Below are positions 1-11,423 of a DNA stretch of 64,000 bases, in pieces. Every line of letters begins with the position of its first letter. The first letter of the stretch is position 1. Both the position numbers and the translations under genes were made by a program. The notes beneath the pieces were generated by a model, which saw only the letters and a list, made by a program, of their open reading frames with translations, was not told the DNA's origin and ran no database searches. Source of the DNA: Volvox africanus (Eukaryota; Chlorophyta; Chlorophyceae; Chlamydomonadales; Volvocaceae); assembly GCA_030268105.1 (NCBI GenBank), contig BSDZ01000080.1, forward strand, positions 62,001 through 126,000. Reading direction: 5' to 3'.

Positions 1-3000
1 CTGTGGGTTGTGTGTGCTGCGGGGTCGTGTGGTTCGTGCCCTGTGTCGTGTGTGTTTTCGTATGTGGTGTGTGAGCTGTGTGTCGTGTGTGGTGCGGGGT
101 CGTGTGGTTCGTGCCCCTTGTTGTGTGCGTTGTCGTATGCGGCATGTGGAGCTGTGTGTCGTGTGTGGTACGGGGTCGTGCGATTCGTGCCCTGTGTCGT
201 GTGTGTTTTCGTATGTGGTGTGTGGAGCTGTGTGTCGTGTCGTGTGTGGTACGGGGTCGTGCGATTCGTGCCCTGTGTCGTGCGTGTTTTCGTATGTGGT
301 GTGTGGAGCTGTGTGTCGTGTCGTGTGTGATACGGGGTCGTGCGATTCGTGCCCTGTGTCGTGTGTGTTTTCGTATGTGGTGTGTGGAGCTGTGTGTCGT
401 GTGTGGTGCGGGGTCGTGTGGTTCGTGCCCTGTGTTGTGTGCGTTGTCGTATGCAGTATGTGGAGCTGTGTGTCGTGTCATGTGTCGTACGGGGTTGTGT
501 GATTCGTGCCCTGTGTCGTGTGCGTTGTCGTATGTGGTGTGTGGAGCTGTATGTCGTGTGAAGTACGGGGTCGTGTGGTTCGTGCCCTGTGTCGTGTGTG
601 TTTTCGTATGTGGTGTGTGGAGCTGTGTGTCGTGTGTGGTGCGGGGTCGGGTGGTTCGTGCCCTATGTTGTGTGCGTTGTCGTATGCGGCATGTGGAGCT
701 GTGTTTCGTGTGTGGTACGGGGTCGTGTGGTTCGTGCCCTGTGTCTTGTGTGTTTTCGTATGTGGTGCGTGGAGCTGTGTGTCGTGTGTGGTGCGGGGTC
801 ATGTGGTTCGTGCCCTATGTTGTGTGCGTGGTCGTATGCGGTATGTGGACCTGTGTTTCATGTGTGGTACGTGGTCGTGTGGTTCGTGCCCTGTGTCGTG
901 TGTGTTTTCGTATGTGGTGTGTGGAACCGTGTGTCGTGTGTGGTGCGGGGCCTTTTGGTTTGTGCCCTGTCTCTTGTGTGTTTTCGTATGCGGTGTGTTG
1001 AACCGTGCGTCGTGTGTGGTGCGGGGTCGTGTGGTTCGTGCTCTGTGTTGTGTGCGTTGTCGTATGCGGTATGTGGAGCTGTGTGTCGTGTCGTGTGTGG
1101 TACGGGGTCGTGCGATTCGTGCCCTGTGTCGTGTGTGTTTTCGTATGTGGTGTGTGGAGCTGTATGTCGTGTGAAGTACGGGGTCGTGTGGTTCGTGCCC
1201 TGTGTCGTGTGTGTTTTCGTATGTGGTGTGTGGAGCTGTGTGTCGTGTGTGGTGCGGGGTCGGGTGGTTCGTGCCCTATGTTGTGTGCGTTGTCGTATGC
1301 GGCATGTGGAGCTGTGTTTCGTGTGTGGTACGGGGTCGTGTGGTTCGTGCCCTGTGTCTTGTGTGTTTTCGTATGTGGTGTGTGGAGCTGTGTGTCGTGT
1401 GTGGTGCGGGGTCATGTGGTTCGTGCCCTGTGTTGTGTGCGTTGTCGTATGCAGTATGTGGAGCTGTGTGTCGTGTCGTGTGTGGTACGGGGTCGTGCGA
1501 TTCGTGCCCTGTGTCGTGTGTGTTTTCGTATGTGGTGTGTGGAGCTGTATGTCGTGTGAAGTACGGGGTCGTGTGGTTCGTGCCCTGTGTCGTGTGTGTT
1601 TTCGTATGTGGTGTGTGGAGCTGTGTGTCGTGTGTGGTGCGGGGTCGTGTGGTTCGTGCCCTATGTTGTGTGCGTGGTCGTATGCGGCATGTGGAGCTGT
1701 GTTTCGTGTGTGGTACGGGGTCGTGTGGTTCGTGCCCTGTGTCTTGTGTGTTTTCGTATGTGGTGTGTGGAGCTGTGTGTCGTGTGTGGTGCGGGGTCAT
1801 GTGGTTCGTGCCCTGTGTTGTGTGCGTTGTCGTATGCGGTATGTGGAGCTGTGTGTCGTGTCGTGTGTGGTACGGGGTCGTGCGATTCGTGCCCTGTGTC
1901 GTGTGTGTTTTCGTATGTGGTGTGTGGAGCTGTATGTCGTGTGAAGTACGGGGTCGTGTGGTTCGTGCCCTGTGTCGTGTGTGTTTTCGTATGTGGTGTG
2001 TGGAGCTGTGTGTCGTGTGTGGTGCGGGGTCGGGTGGTTCGTGCCCTATGTTGTGTGCGTGGTCGTATGCGGCATGTGGAGCTGTGTTTCGTGTGTGGTA
2101 CGGGGTCGTGTGGTTCGTGCCCTGTGTCTTGTGTGTTTTCGTATGTGGTGTGTGGAGCTGTGTGTCGTGTGTGGTGCGGGGTCATGTGGTTCGTGCCCTG
2201 TGTTGTGTGCGTTGTCGTATGCGGTATGTGGAGCTGTGTGTCCTGTCGTGTGTGGTGCGGGGTCGTGTGGTTCGTGCCCTGTGTTGTGTGCGTTGTCGTA
2301 TGCGGTATGTGGAGCTGTGTGTCGTGTCGTGTGTGGTACGGGGTCGTGCGATTCGTGCCCTGTGTCGTGTGTGTTTTCGTATGTGGTGTGTGGAGCTGTG
2401 TATCGTGTGTGGTGCGGGGTCGTGTGGTTCGTGCCGTGTGTCGTGTGTGTTTTCGTATGTGGTGTGTGGAGCTGTGTGTCGTGTGTGGTGCGGGGTCGTG
2501 TGGTTCGTGCCCTATGTTGTGTGCGTTGTCGTATGCGGCATGTGGAGCTGTGTTTCGTGTGTGGTACGGGGTCGTGTGGTTCGTGCCCTGTGTCTTGTGT
2601 GTTTTCGTATGTGGTGTGTGGAGCTGTGTGTCGTGTGTGGTGCGGGGTCATGTGGTTCGTGCCCTGTGTTGTGTGCGTTGTCGTATGCGGTATGTGGAGC
2701 TGTGTGTCCTGTCGTGTGTGGTACGGGGTCATGTGGTTCGTGCCCTGTGTTGTGTGTGTTTTCGTATGTGGTGTGTGGAGCTGTGTGTCGTGTCGTGTGT
2801 GGTACGGGGTCGTGCGATTCGTGCCCTGTGTCGTGTGTGTTTTCGTATGTGGTGTGTGGAGCTGTGTATCGTGTGTGGTGCGGGGTTGTGTGGTTCGTGC
2901 CCTGTGTCGTATGTGGTGTGTGGAACCGTGTGTCGTGTGTGGTGCGGGGCCTTTTGGTTTGTGCCCTGTCTCTTGTGTGTTTTCGTATGTGGTGTGTGGA

Positions 3001-3118
3001 GGGTCGTGTCGTGTGTAGTGCGGGGTCGTGTGGTTCGTGCCCTGTGTCTTGTGTGGGGTTGTATGTGGTGTGTGGAGCTGTGTGACGTGACGTGACGTTC
3101 GTGCCCTGTGTTGTTTGT
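1..3118. repeat. GT-rich minisatellite, 76/81-bp monomers
   Basis: Tandem monomers, each starting with a GTGCGGGGTC or GTACGGGGTC core, recur every 76 bp. Some are 81 bp because of a 5-bp CGTGT insertion. Two monomer classes alternate: one carries a TTTTCGTATGTGG core, the other GTTGTCGTATGCGG. Between about 1200 and 2240 five monomers (4 x 76 + 81) form a 385-bp higher-order unit. The array is cut by the left window edge and decays into TGACG repeats at 3080-3105. All long open frames here are repeat artefacts. No gene is seen. Confidence 0.92.
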
Positions 3119-3486
3119 CTTTGCGTATTACCGATGGCCCGGGGGAGGGAGTACTGCGGGGATTATCTTATGGCGGGGGAGGGGACTGCGTGGTACGGTG
3201 GGGCGGGGGTTGGTGGGGTGGGAGTACTGCAGGGGGTATGGGGGAAGACATGTGCGGGGTATAGTTAGGAGTACAGGGTGTGGAGAGGGTAAAACATACA
3301 TAAAAAATAAAAAGAAAAATACTTGCCTGGCGTGGAATAGAAAAGAAAAAGTTATTATATGTGTTGGTGGGCACGTTTTTGTGCGGGTCTGGGTTGGGGC
3401 ATGGCGGGGTATACGGCGGGGTATACGGCGGGGTTTAGCCGTATACCGTACACCTTGTCGCGATTGCGGCCCACATGAAGTTCTCT
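3119..3486. other. G-rich spacer between arrays, no gene
   Basis: This single-copy spacer lies between the GT-rich minisatellite and the first 9-kb unit. It is strongly G-rich on the + strand up to about 3290, followed by an A-rich stretch at 3300-3355. A GGGGTATACGGC-type 12-bp motif is repeated in tandem at about 3405-3445. No coding potential is recognised. Confidence 0.7.
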
Positions 3487-3567
3487 TACTAGTCTTTTTG
3501 CACATTCGCTGCAATTGTCAGATATTTATGTTATGGTATATAGCACACATTTTATCACTAATTGTAG

Positions 3568-3798
3568 GATTTTGTTGTCACGCCGCCATCTTTTGTGCCG
3601 CCGCAACAAAGTGCCACCCACAAGTAAGTCAAGCATTAGACATCCTCATTCTTACTCATATATTGTTAACAAAATCGTTGAATGCTAAATTGACGCCGCA
3701 GGAAAAGCTTCGTGTATTGGTGCGTCGCCATGGAGAGCATCAGAGGCGTCACGTCTCTGACGAGACGGCGAAATCGGTCTCTACACTGCGTCGACAAG
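3568..3798 (+). other. Exon-like pair repeated in every unit
   Basis: Two segments sit between good splice consensus. The first is 3568-3623 (56 nt, preceded by TTGTAG, followed by GTAAGT). The second is 3702-3798 (97 nt, preceded by CGCCGCAG, followed by GTAAAA), leaving a 78-bp intron-like gap. One joined frame stays open and is rich in Cys/His, then Arg/His. Copies lie at 12854-13084, 21871-22101 and 31136-31366 with the signals intact. It may be a captured gene fragment or exons of a non-coding transcript. I do not recognise a protein family. Confidence 0.35.
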
Positions 3799-4281
3799 GT
3801 AAAAGTGGGACACAGTGGATGTAGTGATGCGTGAAGGGACTGGGTCGACGTGGTGGCGTTGTGTTGTGGCGGCGCACTGGGATTGAGAATGGCGGCGGGA
3901 CTCATAGCTATACGGGCTGCATGTAAAAAGAGGATCTAATAGTATTATGATGATGACAATAGCATGATAATCTATCCAATGAACAAATCTCTGTGCGTTT
4001 CCCTTGGGGCTGCTGCTACCCTGTTCCTCTGCTCGCTCCTTTAGGAATTCACCTCATTTAAGCCGCCATGGGCTTAACTTGGAAAGGGCTTCTGGTGGTA
4101 GTAGTATATTTACCGCTCCGTCCGTCGTAGCAACGCTGTTGTGGTTGCAGCTTCAGCCCACAGCTCTGATGCCTCGCCTGAAGGGATTTCTGGTGAGGAG
4201 GGGAGAGTGGCACGTAGGCGTGTGGGGTGTGTGGAGGGATCGGAGGATGGACGCAGGGAGGCTGACGCAGGGAGGCTGACG

Positions 4282-4385
4282 CAGTGGTGGTGGTGGTGGT
4301 CGTGGTGGTCGTCTTCGTCTCCTGTGTCTTCTTCTTCGACGTGGTGGTCGTCATTGTGGTGGTGGTGGTGGTGGCGGGCGAAGGG
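4282..4385. repeat. GGT/CGT trinucleotide-rich stretch
   Basis: Short imperfect (TGG)n and (TCG)n runs flank a CTTCTTCTTCG run. Copies are present in units 2-4, and the unit 4 copy carries one extra 9-bp step. The flanking bases 3799-4281 and 4386-4423 hold no recognised gene. Confidence 0.7.
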
Positions 4386-4423
4386 GTGACGGGTCTGTGT
4401 GTGTGTGGGGGGGTGAGGGACCG

Positions 4424-4854
4424 GGATTAGGCTGCAGGAGTGATATGAAACACGTGTGGTGGTGGAGGGGTCATTTGTTCAAGTTGAAAGGGATATTGCC
4501 GTACCGTGTTGATGTGCTTTGTGCCCCGGCATGTAAACATATGAACGTGTGTTTGTTCTTCGTGTTGTCTTTCCATGCTGTTTGTAGGAACACAGGGGAG
4601 ACGCAGCAGCACATGCCCAGGTGAGGAAAAGGGGGGGGGACAACATACTGGAACGGGGGTAATCTGCGGGAATACTTCAAGGTACATAATACATATGCAT
4701 GTCAAGGGGCTACTCGTAGTGCGGGGTTTGCACACGGGCGTGTGGGGTGTTGGGGGGAGTGTGGACCGAAGCCCTCAGCACCACCTCTTGTCGTCTTCTT
4801 TGGGGATGTGGGCCGCATGGCCCATTCCGCAGTGTCATAGGTCCACCAAGGGAA
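4424..4854 (+). repeat. Module A, upstream of purine and 16-bp arrays
   Basis: This segment is about 430 bp long and has a diverged partner, module A', at 8213-8555 in the same unit. Shared blocks, in order, are a GATTAGG...CAGGA...TGATATGAA start, GGGATATTGC, TGTGCCCCGGCATG, a CGTGTGTTTGTTCTTCGTG block, a 33-nt exon-like piece (4588-4620) bounded by TTTGTAG and GTGAGG, and the CACCACCTCTTGTCGTCTTC to CCGCAGTGTCATAGG block. Copies lie at 13710-14140 and 22727-23157, with a partial one at about 32000-32361. Confidence 0.8.
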
Positions 4855-5444
4855 GGGGGGAGGGAGATGAACGGGGGGAGGGGGGAAGGAGACGATCAGG
4901 GATAGTGGGTAGGGAGACGATCAGGGGGACAGGGTAAGGAAACGAACAGGCGGACGGGGTAAGAAGACGAACATGGAAGAGGGTAGGGAGACGAACAGGG
5001 GAGGGGGTAGGGAGACAAACAGGGGGAAGGGGTAGGGAGACGAACAGGGGGAGGGGGGAGAGAGACGAACAGGGGGACGGGGTAAGGAGACGAACAGGGG
5101 GAGGGAGGAGGGAGACAATCAGGGGGAGGGGGGAAGGGAAACGAACAGGGGGAGGGGGGAGGGAGACGAACAGTTGGACGGGGAAGGGAGACGCACAGGG
5201 GGAGGGGGGAGGGAGACGAACAGGGGGAGGGGGTAGGGAGACGAACAGGGCGAGGGGGGAGGGAGACGAACAGGTTGACGGGGTAAGGAGACGAACAGGG
5301 GGAGGGGGTAGGGAGACGAACAGAAAGAGGGGCTTGGGGGGAAAGAGACATACAGGGGGACAGGGTAAGGAGACGAACAGGGGGACGGGGGGTAGGGAGA
5401 CGAACAGTTGGACGGGGAAGGGAGACGAACAAGGGAAGGGGGGA
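4855..5444. repeat. Purine-rich GAGACGAACAGGGGGA array
   Basis: About 590 bp is almost pure purine on the + strand. It is built from irregular copies of a roughly 22-25-bp motif, GAGACGAACAGGGGGA plus a variable G/A tail, running directly into the 16-bp array. Copies lie at 14141-14730 and 23158-23747. Long homopurine tracts can adopt triplex (H-DNA) structures; that is a property of this kind of sequence and is not shown here. Confidence 0.88.
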
Positions 5445-8182
5445 GGTCTGTCGGTCTGTCCCTCTGTCGGTCTGTCCCTCTGTCGGTCTGTCCCTCTGTC
5501 GGTCTGTCCCCCAGTTGGTCTGTCCCCCAGTTGGTCTGTCCCCCAGTTGGTCTGTCCCCCAGTTGGTCTGTCCCCCAGTTGGTCTGTCCCCCAGTTGGTC
5601 TGTCCCCCAGTTGGTCTGTCCCCCAGTTGGTCTGTCCCCCAGTTGGTCTGTCCCCCAGTTGGTCTGTCCCCCAGTTGGTCTGTCCCCCAGTTGGTCTGTC
5701 CCCCAGTTGGTCTGTCCCCCAGTTGGTCTGTCCCCCAGTTGGTCTGTCCCCCAGTTGGTCTGTCCCCCAGTTGGTCTGTCCCCCAGTTGGTCTGTCCCCC
5801 AGTTGGTCTGTCCCCCAGTTGGTCTGTCCCCCAGTTGGTCTGTCCCCCAGTTGAGTTGGTCTGTCCCCCAGTTGGTCTGTCCCCCAGTTGGTCTGTCCCC
5901 CAGTTGGTCTGTCCCCCAGTTGGTCTGTCCCCCAGTTGGTCTGTCCCCCAGTTGGTCTGTCCCCCAGTTGGTCTGTCCCCCAGTTGGTCTGTCCCCCAGT
6001 TGGTCTGTCCCCCAGTTGGTCTGTCCCCCAGTTGGTCTGTCCCCCAGTTGGTCTGTCCCCCAGTTGGTCTGTCCCCCAGTTGGTCTGTCCCCCAGTTGGT
6101 CTGTCCCCCAGTTGGTCTGTCCCCCAGTTGGTCTGTCCCCCAGTTGGTCTGTCCCCCAGTTGGTCTGTCCCCCAGTTGGTCTGTCCCCCAGTTGGTCTGT
6201 CCCCCAGTTGGTCTGTCCCCCAGTTGGTCTGTCCCCCAGTTGGTCTGTCCCCCAGTTGGTCTGTCCCCCAGTTGGTCTGTCCCCCAGTTGGTCTGTCCCC
6301 CAGTTGGTCTGTCCCGCTGTCGGTCTGTCCCCCAGTTGGTCTGTCCCCCAGTTGGTCTGTCCCCCAGTTGGTCTGTCCCCCAGTTGGTCTGTCCCCCTGA
6401 TGGTCTGTCCCCCAGTTGGTCTGTCCCCCAGTTGGTCTGTCCCCCAGTTGGTCTGTCCCCCAGTTGGTCTGTCCCCCAGTTGGTCTGTCCCCCAGTTGGT
6501 CTGTCCCCCAGTTGGTCTGTCCCCCAGTTGGTCTGTCCCCCAGTTGGTCTGTCCCCCAGTTGGTCTGTCCCCCAGTTGGTCTGTCCCCCAGTTGGTCTGT
6601 CCCCCAGTTGGTCTGTCCCCCAGTTGGTCTGTCCCCCAGTTGGTCTGTCCCCCAGTTGGTCTGTCCCCCAGTTGGTCTGTCCCCCAGTTGGTCTGTCCCC
6701 CAGTTGGTCTGTCCCCCAGTTGGTCTGTCCCCCAGTTGGTCTGTCCCCCAGTTGGTCTGTCCCCCAGTTGGTTTGTCCCCCCGTCGGTCTGTGCCCCCGT
6801 CGGTCTGTGCCCCCGTCGGTCTGTGCCCCCGTCGGTCTGTGCCCCCGTCGGTCTGTGCCCCCGTCGGTCTGTGCCCCCGTCGGTCTGTCCCTATGTCGGT
6901 CTGTCCCTATGTCGGTCTGTCCCCCAGTTGGTCTGTCCCCCAGTTGGTCTGTCCCCCTGTGGGTCTGTCCCCCTGTGGGTCTGTCCCCCTGTGGGTCTGT
7001 CCCCCTGTGGGTCTGTCCCTCTGTGGGTCTGTCCCTCTGTGGGTCTGTCCCTCTGTGGGTCTGTCCCTCTGTGGGTCTGTCCCTCTGTGGGTCTGTCCCT
7101 CTGTCGGTCTGTCCCTCTGTCGGTCTGTCCCTCTGTCGGTCTGTCCCTCTGTCGGTCTGTCCCTCTGTCGGTCTGTCCCTCTGTCGGTCTGTCCCTCTGT
7201 CGGTCTGTCCCTCTGTCGGTCTGTCCCTCTGTCGGTCTGTCCCTCTGTTGGTCTGTCCCCCAGTCGGTCTGTCCCCCAGTTGGTCTGTCCCCCAGTTGGT
7301 CTGTCCCCCTGATGGTCTGTCCCCCAGTTGGTCTGTCCCTCTGTCGGTCTGTCCCCCAGTTGGTCTGTCCCCCAGTTGGTCTGTCCCCCAGTTGGTCTGT
7401 CCCTATGTCGGTCTGTCCCTATGTCGGTCTGTCCCTATGTCGGTCTGTCCCCCAGTTGGTCTGTCCCCCAGTTGGTCTGTCCCCCAGTTGGTCTGTCCCC
7501 CAGTTGGTCTGTCCCCCAGTTGGTCTGTCCCCCAGTTGGTCTGTCCCCCAGTTGGTCTGTCCCCCAGTTGGTCTGTCCCCCAGTTGGTCTGTCCCCCAGT
7601 TGGTCTGTCCCCCAGTTGGTCTGTCCCCCAGTTGGTCTGTCCCGCTGTCGGTCTGTCCCTCTGTCGGTCTGTCCCCCAGTTGGTCTGTCCCCCAGTTGGT
7701 TTGTCCCCCCGTCGGTCTGTGCCCCCGTCGGTCTGTGCCCCCGTCGGTCTGTGCCCCCGTCGGTCTGTGCCCCCGTCGGTCTGTGCCCCCGTCGGTCTGT
7801 GCCCCCGTCGGTCTGTGCCCCCGTCGGTCTGTGCCCCCGTCGGTCTGTGCCCCCGTCGGTCTGTGCCCCCGTCGGTCTGTTCCCCCGTCGGTCTGTGCCC
7901 CCGTCGGTCTGTCCCCCCGTCGGTCTGTGCCCCCTTCGGTCTGTCCCCCCGTCGGTCTGTGCCCCCGTCGGTCTGTGCGCCCGTCGGTCTGTCCCCCCGT
8001 CGGTCTGTCCCCCCGTCGGTCTGTGCCCCCGTCGGTCTGTGCCCCCGTCGGTCTGTGCCCCCGTCGGTCTGTGCCCCCGTCGGTCTGTGCCCCCGTCGGT
8101 CTGTGCCCCCGTCGGTCTGTGCCCCCGTCGGTCTGTGCCCCCGTCGGTCTGTGCCCCCGTCGGTCTGTGCCCCCGTCGGTCT
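5445..8182. repeat. 16-bp minisatellite array, unit 1
   Basis: The main monomer is GGTCTGTCCCCCAGTT. Blocks of variants ending CTGTC, CTGTG, TATGTC and, towards the end, GTCTGTGCCCCCGTCG replace it. A 5-bp partial duplication (GAGTT) occurs near 5852. Sixteen is not a multiple of three and the main monomer contains no stop on either strand, so frames stay open for up to 961 codons as pure repeat. These are not called as genes. Confidence 0.95.
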
Positions 8183-8212
8183 TGGTGGTATTGGTTTAGT
8201 AGTGACGGCTCG

Positions 8213-8555
8213 AGATTAGGGTACAGGAATGATATGAATCTTGATATGTGTTTGGAGGGGGTTCTTGTTAGGGATATTGCATTACCATGAACATATGTTT
8301 TGTGCCCCGGCATGGAGGCATATCAACGTGTGTTTGTTCTTCGTGTTGTCTTTCCTTGCTGTTTGTAGGAATACAGGGGAGACGCAGCAGCACATGCCCA
8401 GGTGAGAAGGGGGGAAACAGCAGAACGAAACAGGGGTAGTCGGCGGGTATAGATTTATATAACATGAGCCCTAAGCACCACCTCTTGTCGTCTTCTTTGG
8501 GGATGTGAGCCGCATGGCCCATTCCGCAGTGTCATAGGTACACCAAGGGATGGGG
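8213..8555 (+). repeat. Module A', upstream of the 31-bp array
   Basis: This is the diverged, shorter partner of module A. It contains the same 33-nt exon-like piece at 8369-8401 with one base change, preceded by GTTTGTAG and followed by GTGAGA. It ends with the CCGCAGTGTCATAGG block just before the 31-bp array. Copies lie at 17478-17820 and 26495-26837. Confidence 0.8.
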
Positions 8556-8620
8556 GGAGGGGGAGAGATGCAGTAGGGGCGAGGTCGTGGTGGTGGAGGT
8601 GGTTGTCGTTGTGTTGTTGA

Positions 8621-10617
8621 GGTGTTGTGGTGCTGTCGGTCGATTATGCAGTCGGCTGGTCATCCTGTCGGTTGTGGTGCTGTCAGTCAGTACCTGTGTC
8701 GGTTGTGGTGCTGTCAGCTGGTCATCCTGTCGGTTGTGGTGCTGTCAGTTGGTCATGCTGTCGGTTGTGGTGCTGTCAGCTGGTCATCCTGTCGGTTGTG
8801 GTGCTGTCGGTCTGTCCTTCTGTCGGTTGTGGTGCTGTCAGTCAGTCCTTGTGTCGGTTGTGGTGCTGTCAGCTGGTCATCCTGTCGGTTGTGGTGCTGT
8901 CAGTCAGTCCTTGTGTCGGTTGTGGTGCTGTCAGTTGGTCATGGTGTCGGTTGTGGTGCTGCCGGTTGGTCATCCTGTCGGTTGTGGTGCTGCCGGTTGG
9001 TCATCCTTTTGGTTGTGGTGCTGTCAGTCAGTCCTTCTGTCGGTTGTGGTGCTGTCAGTCAGTCCTTGTGTTGGTTGTGGTGCTGTCAGCTGGTCATCCT
9101 GTCGGTTGTGGTGCTGCCGGTTGGTCATCCTGTCGGTTGTGGTGCTGCCGGTTGGTCATCTTGTCGGTTGTGGTGCTGTCAGTTGGTCATCCCTTCGGTT
9201 GTGGTGCTGTCGGTCAGTCCTTGTGTCGGTTGTGGTGCTGTCAGTTGGTCATCCTGTCGGTTGTGATGCTGTCGGTCAGACCTTGTGTCGGTTGTGGTGC
9301 TGTCAGTTGGTCATCCTGTCGGTTGTGGTGCTGCCGGTTGGTCATCCTGTCGGTTGTGGTGCTGTCAGTTGGTCATGCTGTCGGTTGTGGTGCTGTCAGT
9401 CAGTCCTTGTGTCGGTTGTGGTGCTGTCAGCTGGTCATCCTGTCGGTTGTGGTGCTGTCGGTCAGTCCTTCTGCTGGTTGTGGTGCTGTCAGTCGGTCAT
9501 CCCTTCGGTTGTGGTGCTGTCAGTTGGTCATCCTGTCGGTTGTGGTGCTGTCGGTCGGTCATCCTGTCGGTTGTGGTGCTGTCAGTTGGTCATCCTGTCG
9601 GTTGTGGTGCTGTCGGTCAGACCTTGTGTCGGTTGTGGTGCTGTCAGTTGGTCATCCTGTCGGTTGTGGTGCTGCCGGTTGGTCATCCTGTCGGTTGTGG
9701 TGCTGTCAGTCAGTCCTTGTGTCGGTTGTGGTGCTGTCAGTTGGTCATGCTGTCGGTTGTGGTGCTGTCAGTCAGTCCTTGTGTCGGTTGTGGTGCTGTC
9801 AGCTGGTCATCCTGTCGGTTGTGGTGCTGCCGGTTGGTCATCCTGTCGGTTGTGGTGCTGCCGGTTGGTCATCCTGTCGGTTGTGGTGCTGTCAGTTGGT
9901 CATGCTGTCGGTTGTGGTGCTGTCGGTCAGTCCTTGTGTCGGTTGTGGTGCTGTCAGTTGGTCATCCTGTCGGTTGTGGTGCTGTCGGTCAGACCTTGTG
10001 TCGGTTGTGGTGCTGTCAGTTGGTCATCCTGTCGGTTGTTGTGCTGCCGGTTGGTCATCCTGTCGGTTGTGGTGCTGTCAGTTGGTCATGCTGTCGGTTG
10101 TGGTGCTGTCAGTCAGTCCTTGTGTCGGTTGTGGTGCTGTCAGTTGGTCATGCTGTCGGTTGTGGTGCTGTCAGTCAGTCCTTGTGTCGGTTGTGGTGCT
10201 GTCAGCTGGTCATCCTGTCGGTTGTGGTGCTGTCGGTCAGTCCTTCTGCTGGTTGTGGTGCTGTCAGTCGGTCATCCCTTCGGTTGTGGTGCTGTCAGTT
10301 GGTCATCCTGTCGGTTGTGGTGCTGTCGGTCGGTCATCCTGTCGGTTGTGGTGCTGTCAGTTGGTCATCCTGTCGGTTGTGGTGCTGTCGGTCAGACCTT
10401 GTGTCGGTTGTGGTGCTGTCAGTTGGTCATCCTGTCGGTTGTGGTGCTGCCGGTTGGTCATCCTGTCGGTTGTGGTGCTGTCAGTCAGTCCTTGTGTCGG
10501 TTGTGGTGCTGTCAGTTGGTCATGCTGTCGGTTGTGGTGCTGTCAGTCAGTCCTTGTGTCGGTTGTGGTGCTGTCAGCTGGTCATCCTGTCGGTTGTGGT
10601 GCTGTCAGTTGGTCATG
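8621..10617. repeat. 31-bp minisatellite array, unit 1
   Basis: The monomer consists of GGTTGTGGTGCTGTCAG followed by variants of TTGGTCATCCTGTC, about 64 copies in all. Monomer types (ending in a GGTCATCC, GGTCATGC or CAGTCCTTG tail) occur in recurring multi-monomer patterns. Thirty-one is not a multiple of three, so all three + frames encode the same 31-residue repeat. These are not genes. Confidence 0.95.
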
Positions 10618-11389
10618 GGTTGTCCCTTGTGCCATGTGCCATGTGCCATGTGTCATGTGTTTTGTGCTAGTGCTTGTGCTAGTGCTAGTGCTAGTGCTTA
10701 GGGTTTGCTTGCTCTTCCGCTTCTGTGCCTCCTCTGTTTAAAGTAATAATATAGCCCTCTTTTGTTTCTGCTGAGATGTATATATATGAATATAATATAA
10801 TATACAAATGCATATATGGCTGCGCAGGTGTACACAACATATGGATAACGGCATGGCCTACATATGACCCATTGATATGTTATATATTGTTGCATACTAC
10901 AAGATTTTGTTGTGGAGGCGGAGCGTTTTAGGGTTGCAATATGGGTGGCTGCATATTAGGTGGCTGCACGAGTGTATGTGTGTGGGTGAGAGTGTATTCG
11001 TTGAGGGTGTGTGTGTGTGTGTGTTTGCGGGTGTGTGTTCGTGGGCCGCACACTGCGGCAGAAGAGGAGCAGAAGAGGAGAAAAGGAGGGGAAGGAGAGG
11101 GCGTGTGGCATAGGACGTGTGACGTGTAGGACATCAGACACACAAGCATAATATATATAAAAGCATATATAGCATATGATGTGTATAAACCTGTATGTGT
11201 GCACACATACACATATCCTATTTTATGCATATGCATATGTGTATTTTATGTGGAGAGGGCGGAGGAGGGTGTGGACATGTGTGTATAAAATGTATGTATG
11301 AGCACGGCAGAGGGGGCACACTATGTGACTATGACGAGGCACACTATATGTGACTGTGGTGGTGAGAGACACACACATATATATGACTG

Positions 11390-11423
<34 letters not shown>

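Noticed and set aside
1202..3095. Open frames of up to 627 codons in the GT-rich satellite
   Set aside because: Cys/Val-rich repeat translation of a minisatellite, with His/Thr-rich frames on the other strand.
5334..8219. Open frame of 961 codons over the 16-bp array, and equivalents in units 2 and 3
   Set aside because: It is entirely tandem repeat, open in several frames at once because the period is not a multiple of three. It shows no domain, no codon preference and no indication of selection.
5445..10617. CRISPR-like array
   Set aside because: Repeats are directly contiguous with no unique spacers, and the genome is eukaryotic.
8587..10741. Open frames of about 700 codons over the 31-bp array
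   Set aside because: Same cause: the same 31-residue repeat appears in all three forward frames.
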